Source of the DNA: Posidonia oceanica
Lineage: Eukaryota > Streptophyta > Magnoliopsida > Alismatales > Posidoniaceae
Assembly (NCBI GenBank): GCA_037176725.1
Contig: JAZBRS010000060.1
Span: 59,052,001 to 59,116,000, forward strand
Reading direction: 5' to 3'
DNA: 64,000 nucleotides
A program made the translations under genes and the position numbers. Below the pieces are notes generated by a model. That model was not told the DNA's origin. It saw only the letters and a program-made list of their open reading frames with translations, and did not search any database. Shown here in pieces: positions 21,501-31,556 of the stretch; the stretch's first letter is position 1, and every line of letters starts with the position of its first letter.

Positions 21501-22880
21501 TCTCCTGACAACCAGCAGCAGCTCTCATGGCAAGACCCCATGGCGTCAGAGGCTGCACTTTCTCAGTTACGGCCTGATACAAAGGGCCAACTGAGCACTA
21601 CACTCTCCGGGCCCTTGAGCCCTCTAAAGAGCACCCCTGCTTATTCTCCAACTGTGACCCTGGCAGCTTATTCACCCTTAGCACCGCTAGCCTGTCTATT
21701 TGGGCCATCTACGTCAGAGTTGCCACCATCGGACGCGCCCGTGAACCAGATCATGCAGACCCCAAGGGCGGCGATCTGTCTTGCAGCCGGGCCAGTGCCG
21801 CAGGCCCCCGGCGCCTACTACGTCGACTCCCCCTCAGACGAGGAAGAAGGAGTGGCGATAGAAGCCCAGGTCGATTCCTGGATGTCCGACTTAGAGTTGC
21901 TTTATCAAGAACAACTCAAGTCGATAGCAGATGACCTGGCAGATCACCAAGCTGCAGAAAGGAAAGGAAAAGCCGTAGTCACGGATCCTCCTCTACAAGA
22001 GGACCATGCCTCTATCATGGTCCTAGAAGACTCAGCAGCACCGGACTCCCCTAGACCAGATGAGCTCATCACTTTTCAACCAGAAGGCGGGTCTAGGTGG
22101 TTTGTGCAACACATGCCTCACCTGAACAATATACTGAGCGGCAGTAACCAGATCAGCCGCCAGTCCGGCGTATCCCCCACAAGCACACTAGAAGACCCAG
22201 AGGGAGGAACGTCAGCAGTACATGCAGCAGCAGTAACAGAGCAGAATGCCTCAGCAGTAGAGCAGTCAGCAGCCTCAGCAGCAGAACAGTCAGCAGTATC
22301 AGCAGTAGAGTCAGCTAAGCCCTCAGCAGTATCAACAGAGCACTCAGCAGAGCCAGTCAGACCAGAGCAAACGGTAGAAGGAGTTCCTGGGATGGAGGTC
22401 GCGCACCGAGGCTACAAGAATACCCGAGTGAGCGTGACCATCCTGAAGCGTCACCAGGGCCAAGCAGCGGAACACATGCACTCTTTCGACATTGCAAGTC
22501 CTTCTTTTGAGAAAGAGATCCTCTCAGAACTTATTGCCTATGGAGAGGAGGATGATACGGGCATGGATGAGACTGACGAACCTTTGCCCGAGTTCCGGCC
22601 CTATGACGACGACCCAGAAGGCCCCAACCTCCATGTCGAAGAAGAAACGGAGGTTGTCAACATCGGCACAGCTGAGGAAGTCAAAGAAGTTTGCATCAGT
22701 GCCCAGCTGCCCACCCAGGTTCGAGCAGAATTCATCGCATTCCTGAAAGAATACGCGGATGTCTTCGCCTGGAGTTATGAAGATATGGTCGGCCTTGACA
22801 TAGAAATAGTGGTGCACAATCTGCCCTTAAATCCGGATGCCAAGCCAGTAAAGCAGAAATTGAGAAGATGGCGACCGTAG
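18564..22880 (+). pseudogene. gag C-terminus, protease, G-patch and long linker, ended by TAG
   Basis: In frame with gag, numbered from the ATG at 17073. A zinc knuckle of the form CX2HX4HX4C lies at residues 671-684. A Pro-rich stretch with a tandem duplication (LLGRPQPAPAFPP) spans about 823-889. An aspartic protease has its catalytic Asp at residue 1095 in VDNGSGLNV and a later LLGRPWL. A G-patch-like stretch (WGYTKGTPLGRHGQG) lies at about 1264-1290. Then comes a linker of about 430-600 residues rich in Ser, Ala, Glu and Pro with CAG/TCA-rich coding repeats near 22220-22340. The frame ends at TAG 22878 (codon 1936), directly before the conserved start of the RT domain. The DNGS form of the protease site is usual in this clade. 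The long open linker is unusual; Ogre elements carry an intron in about this place. Confidence 0.87.
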
Positions 22881-25800
22881 TGGCTGCTCATGATCAAAGA
22901 AGAGATAATGAAGCAGCTGGGAGTCAACTTTCTGAAGGTCGTTCTTTATCCTGAATGGCTGGCAAACATTGTACCTGTGCCCAAGAAAGATGGCCGAATC
23001 CGGATCTGTATCGACTACAGGGACCTGAACAAGGCGAGTCCCAAGGACGACTTTCCATTGCCTCACATTGACGTCCTAGTCGACAATACGGCAGGCCACA
23101 AGATGCTCTCCTTCATGGACGGCTTTTCTGGATACAATCAGATCAAAATGGCAGAAGAGGACATGGAAAAGACTTCATTCATCACCCCTTGGGGAGTCTT
23201 CTGCTACCAAGTCATGCCGTTCGGCCTGAAGAATGCTGGTGCAACCTATCAAAGGGCCATGACAGCGCTATTCCACGACCTCATGCACCAAGAAGTGGAG
23301 GTCTATGTAGACGATATGATTGCCAAAACCAAAGAGCCCGAGAATCATCTTGCCTGTCTCAGAAAGCTCTTTAACCGTCTACGGAAGTACAAGCTGCGCC
23401 TGAATCCCAAGAAGTGCGTATTCGGGGTATCTTCTGGCAAATTGCTCGGCTACATTGTTAGCCAAAGGGGGATTGAGGTGGACCCGTTGAAAGCACAAGC
23501 CATCGTGGACATGCCGCCCCCCAGAACTGAAAGAGAAGTCAGAAGTCTGCTTGGGCGTTTACAATATATCAGTCGCTTCATTGCACAGCTTACGCCCATC
23601 TGCGAACCCATATTCAAGCTCTTGAGGAAGAATGCGCAGATTCACTGGAACGAGGAATGTCAGACTGCATTTGCCAAGATCAAGCAGCTGTTGATTAAGC
23701 CTCCTGTCCTGGTCCCGCCTACGCCAGGGAGACCTTTGCTTCTCTACCTTTCTACCACGCAGCATTCCATGGGCGCCGTCTTGGGCCAACATGACGAATC
23801 TGGTAGGAAGGAGCGCGCCATCTACTACCTGAGTAAGAAATTTAATGAATGCGAAGCCAGGTATACAACACTAGAGAAGACTTGCCTGTCCCTTGTCTGG
23901 ACTGCACAGAAGCTGAGGCACTACATGATGGCATACCCAGTACAGCTCTTATGCCGGCACGATCCCATCAAATTCCTCTTCCAGAAGCCGGCCATGGTGG
24001 GCAGATGTGCTAAGTGGCAGGTGTTATTGTCTCAGTACGACATCACCTTCGTCACACAGAAATCCATGAAGGGTCAAGCAATGGCAGACCATCTTGCTGA
24101 CCTCCCTCTGCCTGAATACCAACCCCTCCAGACACAGTTCCCTGATGAAGACATTCTCTTTGCAATGGAGGACTCTGAGCAGAAAGATCCTGAAGAAGCA
24201 GAGGAATGGCAGCTCTACTTTGATGGTGCAGTCAACAAGAAGGGCCGAGGCGTAGGCGCAGTGCTGACCACGCCCCAAGGACAGATGACTCCTTTCGCGA
24301 GGAAGCTGACTTTCACCTGCACAAACAACGAAGCAGAATACGAAGCATGCATCCTGGGGTTGAAAGTCGCCCTCGAGCATGAGGCGCAGAAGCTGCATGT
24401 GCACGGCGATGCCATGCTGGTGGTTTCTCAAGTGAACGGCGAATGGAAGACAAAAGATCCCAAGCTTGTGCCGTATCACGAACACCTGCTGAGGCTGATG
24501 AAAGAATTCAAGAGCATCCGCTTCACATACCTGAACAGAGCAAAGAACGCGTATGCAGACGCACTAGCAACTCTGGCATCCTGGCTCACTATATCAGAAG
24601 ACAGCACTGTGGATGTATCAGTCACTCGCATTGAGCAGCCTGCATACTGCATGAGCATAGAAGAAGCGGATCCCGCAGAGGGGCAGCCCTGGTATCAAGA
24701 CATAAAGTCTTTCTTGGAGTCTGGTAACTTTCCTCCTGATACCACGGCGGCAGACAAGAGAACTTTGGCGCGTCTGGCGTCAAAGTATGTGTTAGGGGCC
24801 GGGCAGCTATACAGAAGGTCATACAATCAGATGCTACTGCGCTGGCTGAACAAGTCGGAGGCTGACACGCTAATGCTCCAAGTGCATGCGGGAACTTGTG
24901 GCCCGCACATGAATGGCGTCCTCCTGGCCAAGAAGATCATGCTTCAAGGATATTTCTGGCAGACCATGGAAGCCGACTGCTGCCGGTTCGTGCGTAGATG
25001 CCATAACTGTCAAATTCATGGTAACTTCATCAAGGCCCCTCCACATCAGCTGCACAACATGTCTTCGCCATGGCCTTTCTCCACCTGGGGGATCGATGTC
25101 ATCGGCGCCATCCACCCCGCTGCTTCAAATGGTCATCGTTACATTCTCGTAGCGATCGATTACTTTACCAAGTGGGTGGAAGCGGCCTCTTACAGGACAG
25201 TCACCGCTGCGGCAACAGAAAAATTTATCAGAAACAATATTGTTGCCCGGTATGGGGTCCCGCACTCTGTCATCTCTGATAACGGCTCAAACTTTATTGC
25301 CAAAAGGATCGAAGAATACCTGCAAAGTCTCAAGATCAAGCATCATCGATCCTCGCCTTATCGGCCTCAGATGAACAGAGCAGTGGAATCTGCAAACAAG
25401 AACATTGTCAAGATCCTGAAGAAAATGGCAGAAATCCACAAGGATTGGCATGACAAGCTCCCGTACGCACTCTGGGCGTACAGGACATCAATACGGACCT
25501 CTACAGGAGCCACCCCGTACTCTCTGGTGTACGGCATGGAAGCAGTGTTACCTGTTGAAGTGGAGATCCCCTCTCTGCGGATCCTGCGGGAAGCTGAGTT
25601 GGAAGAAGCAGAATGGGTCGAAGACCGCTGCGTCCAACTGAACTTGATTGATGAGCGCAGATTGCAAGCCATGCATAACGCTCACTGCTATCAAAAGCGG
25701 ATGGCCAAAGCATTCTTAAGGAAGGTCCAGCCCAGAAGCTTTCAGCCAGGGGACCTTGTCTTGCGCGCCATTCATTTGCCTGACGGTCGAGGGAAATTCC

Positions 25801-25931
25801 GACCCAATTGGCGCGGCCCCTTTGTGGTCAAACAGATCTTCTCGGGAGGCGCAGTAACTCTTGAAGATATGGACCAGATTGAGCAATCTGAGCCCGTCAA
25901 CCTCTGCTATCTCAAGAAGTACTATCAGTAG
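22881..25931 (+). pseudogene. pol: pol: reverse transcriptase, RNase H, aRNase H, integrase
   Basis: Same frame as gag, after the TAG at 22878; a local ATG at 22890 is unlikely to be the natural start. RT has catalytic Asp 2016 (FMDGF) and YVDD at 2078-2081. The Ty3-type RNase H lies at about 2220-2323. A second, archaeal-type RNase H has D2384, E2420, D2446 and D2496 in place; this extra domain defines the Tat lineage. Integrase has the zinc site H2605, H2612, C2643, C2646, and D2675, D2736, E2772 with the D,D(35)E spacing. A C-terminal GPF-type module (RPNWRGPF) ends near NLCYLKKYY. All catalytic residues are intact. MNRAVE replaces the more usual MNGAVE near the catalytic Glu. Natural stop TAG at 25929. 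Confidence 0.93.
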
Positions 25932-27465
25932 CCGAAAGCGGCCCCGTTGCAGATGCCCTTCTCCCACTTGCATTTTCATTCTCGCCTTCTTGCTTCAACT
26001 CTGTTTCAAATCATCATCGTCATCCTTTCAACTCCTACATCCCTATTCAAAACATCATCATCGTCATCCTTTCAGCTCTTGCCCCCTTTCTTTTCGAATC
26101 ATCATCGTCATTCTCTCAAGCATTGTATCTTTGGCCCGGTGATGACAACCGGAAGTGCTTGCCTGCTCTGGAAAGAGTCACCCTGCCTCACCTGGCACTA
26201 CTTAGATGTCTTAGCAAGTGAGGGAGCCACCACCAACGAGGACAGGCAAACTGTCTAATCTCGTAAGGACATACATCTCTGCGAGAGAAAAATGTTAGGA
26301 TGTGAATCTGAAAAGGTGAGAGTAGACATCTAGGCTTGGACACATCCAAGGGACAGAGGACGAAGACACAGGCCGGCCCTAAAGATAGGGGTGTGCAGTC
26401 TAACCCTGTTCCTTCTACCCATCACACAGCAGACCCAAAGCCTAAATCTATTACAATTCAAGCTCCCTCCTTTTGCCACCAAAATGGGGATAGCAAAAGC
26501 CTGAAAAAGAAAGAGAAAAGCAAAACAACAAGCGAAAAAAAAAAAGAGAAAAAAGATAGAACAAAAACCAAAAAAAAAAAGGAAAAAAGCAAGTAAAGCA
26601 AAAAACAAAAAAAAAGAAGAAGAGAAAGGCAAAGGTAGCCCAAAAAATACAGGCACTGTTATCCCCCATACCATCACTAGAGATCCCCAGGGAGTTAAGC
26701 TTGAAAAGGGTCTACCACATCCCTCCAAGAGCAACACTTACCCTTATTCTATTTAGGGGCAGAAAAAGACTGCATACCCATGAGGGAGAAACCTTTCAAA
26801 AAAGAGAGAGCTGAAAGAATAGGTGTAGGTCCTGAAAGCGCAGCCAGTAGCCTGTCCTCACCATATCACCATCTGTATAATGCCAACACCTGTTCCGGAG
26901 CGCCACCAATAAGCCGAGAGTCTGAGTAGGACCCAGTGAGTCAAGGACCACTCCCTTCCTCTGCAGCAGGCACCAAAGCACTCCGCACGCTGAGGGCATT
27001 CAAGCATCCATCCAAGCATACCCGTCCATCCGAGCATGCTAATCCATTCAAGCATACTCATTCATCTAATACTACTCGTCCGCATAAGCATAGCACTTGC
27101 ATCCTGCATACATGCATCCCCGTCTATCCTTCCTTTCCTGCCAATCTCTCCGCTCTGCAACACGCTTCGGCCCTGAGACAGTACTTCTCCCCAGCAGAGC
27201 GCATCGACGACACTCAAGCTGCGTTGGTCCAGATCTCCTGCCAGCCCTCGCCCCCATGTCCGCAAGACTGCAACAAAATCCCCCTGCTTATTAGTGCTTA
27301 ACTGCTACGTTCCGTTATCAACTGCTAAATGCATATGCAACTACATTTTTCAGCTTCAGACTTTGTCTTCTATCAAAGATTATATACCTGCGAGATTTGA
27401 CTGTTTATTGATAGCAGGTACCTTCAAGCTTTGCACCCATCAGCCTGTCTTCTGCAATCAGCGCA
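25932..27465 (+). other. Spacer between pol and the extra ORF
   Basis: No supported gene. It contains three diverged copies of a TCATCATCGTCATCCTTTCA repeat (about 26005-26125), an A-rich purine stretch (about 26500-26640) and a CATCCATCCAAGCAT-type repeat (about 26998-27070). A pyrimidine stretch ending in CAG at 27461 lies four bases before the next ATG and could serve as a splice acceptor for a subgenomic mRNA. Confidence 0.75.
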
Positions 27466-28668
27466 ATGGGCTTCCCTACTCTGCTAACTCCTGCACATTG
27501 CTCGGAAACCCTGCGAGAATGGGTCGGCAGGCTCACTCAAGTAGACTGTGAAAAGCTGCGCCTGTGGGGCATACCAACTAAACTGCTGAAGGCTGCTGAT
27601 GTGGAAGTCAGCCGCCACCTTCTGTGTGCCGCCGCAAGATTCTGGAAACCGGCGTACCACGTCTTCCGCTTTGGCAAGACTGAACTGACACCTACACTGG
27701 AAGAGGTGCGTCGGATCTGCGGCTTTTCAAAAATCATGGGGCCTCCTATTTTCATGAGACGCGACGGATATCTCGAAGTCCTAAGCCAGCTGACTGGGCT
27801 ATCCACTCGAACCTGCCAACAGAAACTAATTTGCACCAGTGGACCAGAGCCCATGCTTCGCCTTGCACACTTCAATGATATCATGAACAAGCGAGCTGAC
27901 CTCGGAGATGAGCTGTGGCTCCGAGGATTTGTCATCCGCTTTCTGGGCGAGCTGATCTTTACTCATGGCCGACTGACAGTGGCCATCGAGGTCGCAGAGA
28001 TTGCACTAGCTGTGGTGACCCAGCACATAGACCTGGCACCAGTTGTCTTGGCAGAGACCTACCACGGGCTGGACCGCATTTCTCATCGCTGCCGCCACTT
28101 CCACGGTTGCGGAGCACTCATACAAGTCTGGCTGACTGCGCACTTAGAGATGGACTTCCTGCGCCCTCAAGTACACGCCTTCGAAGCATACTGCAGCAGC
28201 GCCCGTACCAGAGCAGACAAGAGCGTCAAAGAAGAGTACGAGAGGCTGTCAGCACTGACTGACAACGCTGTGACCTGGCGTATCGTCCCCTCTACAGTCG
28301 AGCCATTCACTGTCTTTTTCAGCGCGCGCGACACGCGACTGATCGTTCTTCCAGGCTTCACAGCAGGCGTAGAGTACCACCCAATCAGGGTCATGCGCCA
28401 GTTCGGCTTCCAGCAGGGCGCCTTCATCGACAGTACAGCGCCCAAGCTTCTACAGATGTACCCTCTCAGCACAACTGCCCCGACCAAAAAGCTTGCTAGT
28501 CTGATGCAGCATGGGGTCCAATCTACAGACATTGCAGCTGTGAGAGGTGTAGGATGCACCCCTGAATATGAAGCTGAAGTCCGACAGCTCTGGCCTATTA
28601 CTGAAATCCCGCCAGGCGGCCCCTTGTTCCCCGACTCCAGGCAGTCGAAAAAGGCCCGAACTGACTAG
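27466..28668 (+). CDS. Extra ORF: plant mobile domain (PMD/DUF7745)-like protein
   Basis: Intact 400-residue ORF, sense strand, between pol and the 3' LTR. It starts at ATG 27466 and ends with TAG. The segment FWKPAYHVFRFGKTELTP and the following TLEEV resemble the conserved start of plant mobile domain/DUF7745 proteins, which occur in plant retrotransposons and in host proteins of the MAIL1/MAIN group. The C-terminus is basic (SKKARTD). No signal peptide or membrane segment is evident. Its biochemical role in the element is unknown. Ogre elements carry an extra ORF before gag, and some other Tat members carry one after pol, often antisense; here it is after pol and in sense. The family match is by eye and moderate. 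That it stayed intact while gag-pol has two stops suggests independent translation, perhaps from a spliced mRNA. Confidence 0.75.
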   Translation: MGFPTLLTPAHCSETLREWVGRLTQVDCEKLRLWGIPTKLLKAADVEVSRHLLCAAARFWKPAYHVFRFGKTELTPTLEEVRRICGFSKIMGPPIFMRRDGYLEVLSQLTGLSTRTCQQKLICTSGPEPMLRLAHFNDIMNKRADLGDELWLRGFVIRFLGELIFTHGRLTVAIEVAEIALAVVTQHIDLAPVVLAETYHGLDRISHRCRHFHGCGALIQVWLTAHLEMDFLRPQVHAFEAYCSSARTRADKSVKEEYERLSALTDNAVTWRIVPSTVEPFTVFFSARDTRLIVLPGFTAGVEYHPIRVMRQFGFQQGAFIDSTAPKLLQMYPLSTTAPTKKLASLMQHGVQSTDIAAVRGVGCTPEYEAEVRQLWPITEIPPGGPLFPDSRQSKKARTD

Positions 28669-28973
28669 GCCCTTGTGCAACCACCATATGGTCTTCTTTC
28701 AGACTATGCTGTACATTTCTGGCCTGCCACAGGCATTGTACTCATCAAGCTTTATCAATGAAAACTGTTTCTGCTATCTGCTTGCACATCAAGACTCCTT
28801 GCCGCATTGCATATCATTATCATCATCATCTTGGGCCCTCTAACCAGACTTGCAGGCATCACAACGCAGCAAAGTCCTCAGCACCCAATCCGAAGTCCAG
28901 AACATCTCCGGACCCGCGTCGTCAAGCTACGCCATCCGTCATCCTCAGCTGATCATCCCCAGCTGAGTCCCTC

Positions 28974-29470
28974 GCGGGCTGGCACCCCAAACTGCCCGGC
29001 GAAAGGTCCGTCAACCTGTCATCATCCTCTGCGGGCTGGCACCCCAAACTGCTCGGTGAAAGGTCCATCAACCTGATACTCTTCTCGGCTGGTCATCCTC
29101 AGTCGAGTCCCCAGTTGGTCGCCCCCAGCTGGATCATTATCTCTGCGGGCTGGCACCCCAAACTGCTCGGCGAAAGGTCCGTCAACCTGATACTCTTCTC
29201 GGCTGGTCATCCTCAGTCGAGTCCCCAGTTGGTCGCCCCCAGCTGGATCATTATCTCTGCGGGCTGGCACCCCAAACTGCCCGGCGAAAGGTCCGTCAAC
29301 TTGTCATCATCCTCTGAGGGCTGGCACCCCAAACTGCTCGGCGAAAGGTCCGTCAACCTGATACTCTTCTCGGATGGTCATCCCCGGTCGAGTCCCCAGT
29401 TGGTCGCCCCCAGCTGAATCATTATCTCTGCGGGCTGGCACCCCAAACTGCTCGGCGATGGGTTCGTCAA
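28974..29470 (+). repeat. GC-rich tandem repeat in 3' UTR, copy 2
   Basis: Same units as at 7045-7541; two substitutions were noticed inside it (near 29285 and 29317). The GCGGGCTGGCACCCC core marks each unit. Confidence 0.85.
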
Positions 29471-29535
29471 CCTATCATCCATCCACTCGCTCATTTATCT
29501 TTGCATCCTGATGCCAGGGGCGCTACGGACATCCT

Positions 29536-29841
29536 CTGGTATCATCCTGATACCAGGGGCATCTTTTGGCTGCCCTACGGTATCATCCCCAGCTGATCAT
29601 CCTCAGCTGAATCCTCTGCGGGCTGGCACCCCAAACTGCTCGGCGAAAGGTCCGTCAACCTGACACTCTTCTCGGCTGATCATCCTCAGCTGAGTCCCCA
29701 GCTGATCGCCCTCAGCTGAATCCCTTGCGGGCTAGTACCCCAAACTACTCGTCTGACAAGCACGACACTCTTGTCATCACTCTCTGCTTTCGATGCCAAG
29801 GACGCGCTGGCCAACCCCTGGTGTCATCCCGACACCAGGGG
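29536..29841 (+). repeat. Stem-loop family with CTGGTRTC arms, copy 2
   Basis: Same hairpins as at 7607-7912, shifted by 21,929 bp, with both arms unchanged. Confidence 0.75.
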
Positions 29842-29919
29842 CATCTTTTGATCGCCCCTTGGTATCGTTCTTTCCCTCTTTCCCCTATGACGTTCCTGGC
29901 GTCATGGGATGATTTCTTC

Positions 29920-30081
29920 TCATCATTCCCTTACCCCTTCTTTGCCGGCCGATAAGTCCGATATCTTATCATTCTCATCATTCCCTTACCCCTTCTTTGC
30001 CGGCCGATAAGTCCGATATCTTATCATTCTCATCATTCCCTCATCCCCTCTTTGCCGGCCGATAAGTCCGATATCTTATCA
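29920..30081 (+). repeat. 55-bp tandem repeat related to the satellite, copy 2
   Basis: Three units, GGCCGATAAG starts at 29947, 30002 and 30057, identical in design to 7991-8152. Confidence 0.85.
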
Positions 30082-30088
30082 ATCAACA

Positions 30089-30461
30089 ATTCTCATCATG
30101 ATCTCATCCCCCTCTTTAGCTTAAATTCTCATCATGATCTCATCCCCCTCTTTAGCTTAGCTTCTCATCATGATCTCATCCCCCTCTTTAGCTTAAATTC
30201 TCATCATGATCTCATCCCCCTCTTTAGCTTAGCTTCTCATCATGATCTCATCCCCCTCTTTAGCTTAGCTTCTCATCATGATCTCATCCCCCTCTTTAGT
30301 TTAGCTTCTCATCATGATCTCATCCCCCTCTTTAGCTTAAATTCTCATCATGATCTCATCCCCCTCTTTAGTTTAAATTCTCATCATGATCTCACCCCCT
30401 TCTTTAGCTTAGCTTCTCATCTTGATCTCATCCCCCTCTGTAGCTTAACTTCTCATCATTA
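30089..30461 (+). repeat. 36-bp tandem repeat, copy 2
   Basis: As 8160-8568 but one 36-bp unit shorter, which accounts for most of the length difference between the two 3' regions. Confidence 0.9.
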
Positions 30462-30520
30462 CCTCATCCCCTCTTTGCCGGCCGATAAGTCCGATATCTT
30501 ATCATTCTCATCATGCTCTC

Positions 30521-30970
30521 GTCCCCTCTTATCAATCAATCAATCAATCACTCGTGCTAGGCTGATATCCGAAACTATCAACAATCAATCACTCGTGCTA
30601 GGCTGATATCCGAAACTATCAACAATCAAACACTCTCAGGCTGATAACCTAAACTATCTTCTGGCCGATCCATGGTTGGCCCGCAGTTGTGTTATACGGC
30701 TGATATCCAGTAACTATCACTCATGGTTTGTGGTTTCCGGTTGACAGGTCCGTAAACTGTCGCTCCAGTTGATAGGTCTGTAAACTATCCGCCGGTTGAC
30801 AGGACCGTAAACTGTCGTTAGGCTGATACTCCTAAACTATCACCCACAACCATGTTATACGGCTGATATCCAGTAACTATCACTCACAACTGCTCCGGTT
30901 GACAGGACCGTAAACTGTCACTCCCGGTTGATAGGACCGTAAACTATCCGGACGATAAGCCCGTCACCTT
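30521..30970 (+). repeat. Stem-loop cluster (GATAG/CTATC family), copy 2
   Basis: Clear examples: GACAG (30743-30747) with CTGTC (30757-30761), and GATAG (30771-30775) with CTATC (30785-30789). Their starts are 28 nt apart, the same as in the satellite monomer. One stem base here is GACAGG where copy 1 has GATAGG. Confidence 0.87.
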
Positions 30971-30972
30971 AT

Positions 30973-30974
<2 letters not shown>

Positions 30975-31011
<37 letters not shown>
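30975..31011 (+). repeat. Poly-T tract (37 T)
   Basis: Homopolymer following the final GATAAG/CTTATC hairpin of the 3' region; eight bases longer than in copy 1. Confidence 0.88.
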
Positions 31012-31472
31012 CGGCGTAACCTTGTCCCAGGAAGACAAAGTCACGCACCCCCTTTCTGCGATAGGAGAGTTGGCCTCTCTCCCCTCGCACTCTTTTCTTT
31101 CCTGCTGGCTTGTTCCCCAGACGGGGACAAGCTGCACCCTGTTTCCCCTCGCTTTGTCGCGTGAGTTTGGCCTCCCTGCCAGATCCTCGCGCCACATCGC
31201 GTCCTTTTATCTTCTCTCTTGCATCATCTCTGCGCCTTCTCAGCTAGCATTGCATATTAATTTAACATCATCAGCATCACTTGCGTGGCATCAGCATCTC
31301 TTCTAGTTACGCTAACTTTTGTACTAACTTTTGCATCGCATTAGCATGCATTGCATACTTAGCATCATTCATCTGCACCTAGCGTCTCGCACTGCGGCAA
31401 TGGGCTACGACGTTCGGTGCATTCGCCGAATAAGTAACTCACGCCAATAGCAAATCTTTTGGCCCTCCGGTC

Positions 31473-31556
31473 AAATGGGGTGTCTTGTCAACCCTGAGCA
31501 GCGGTCTCGGTCCCCTTGACCTCGCTCAGGGAGGGGCATCTGTTGACACCCCATTT
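31473..31556 (+). other. 84-nt stem-loop spanning PPT and 3' LTR start
   Basis: Arms AAATGGGGTGTC at 31473-31484 and GACACCCCATTT at 31545-31556; inner pair CCCTGAGC with GCTCAGGG (31524-31531). The LTR begins at 31541 inside the structure. Confidence 0.8.
31529..31540 (+). promoter_or_regulatory. Polypurine tract of the complete element
   Basis: GGGAGGGGCATC directly before the 3' LTR, identical to 9628-9639; the expected plus-strand primer. Confidence 0.78.

Larger units (their letters stand above)
28669..31540 (+). other. 3' untranslated region of the complete element
   Basis: Non-coding, 2.9 kb, the second copy of the block described at 6740-9639. It ends at the polypurine tract. It contains at least three families of stem-loops plus four tandem-repeat blocks. 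Hypervariable, repeat-rich 3' regions are a known property of Ogre/Tat elements. 31012-31472 holds no repeat block that I recognise. Confidence 0.9.

Noticed and set aside
18606..22880. A separate gene starting after the gag stop
   Set aside because: It lies in the same frame as gag and begins without an ATG inside the gag core; it is the continuation of gag-pol after a premature stop.
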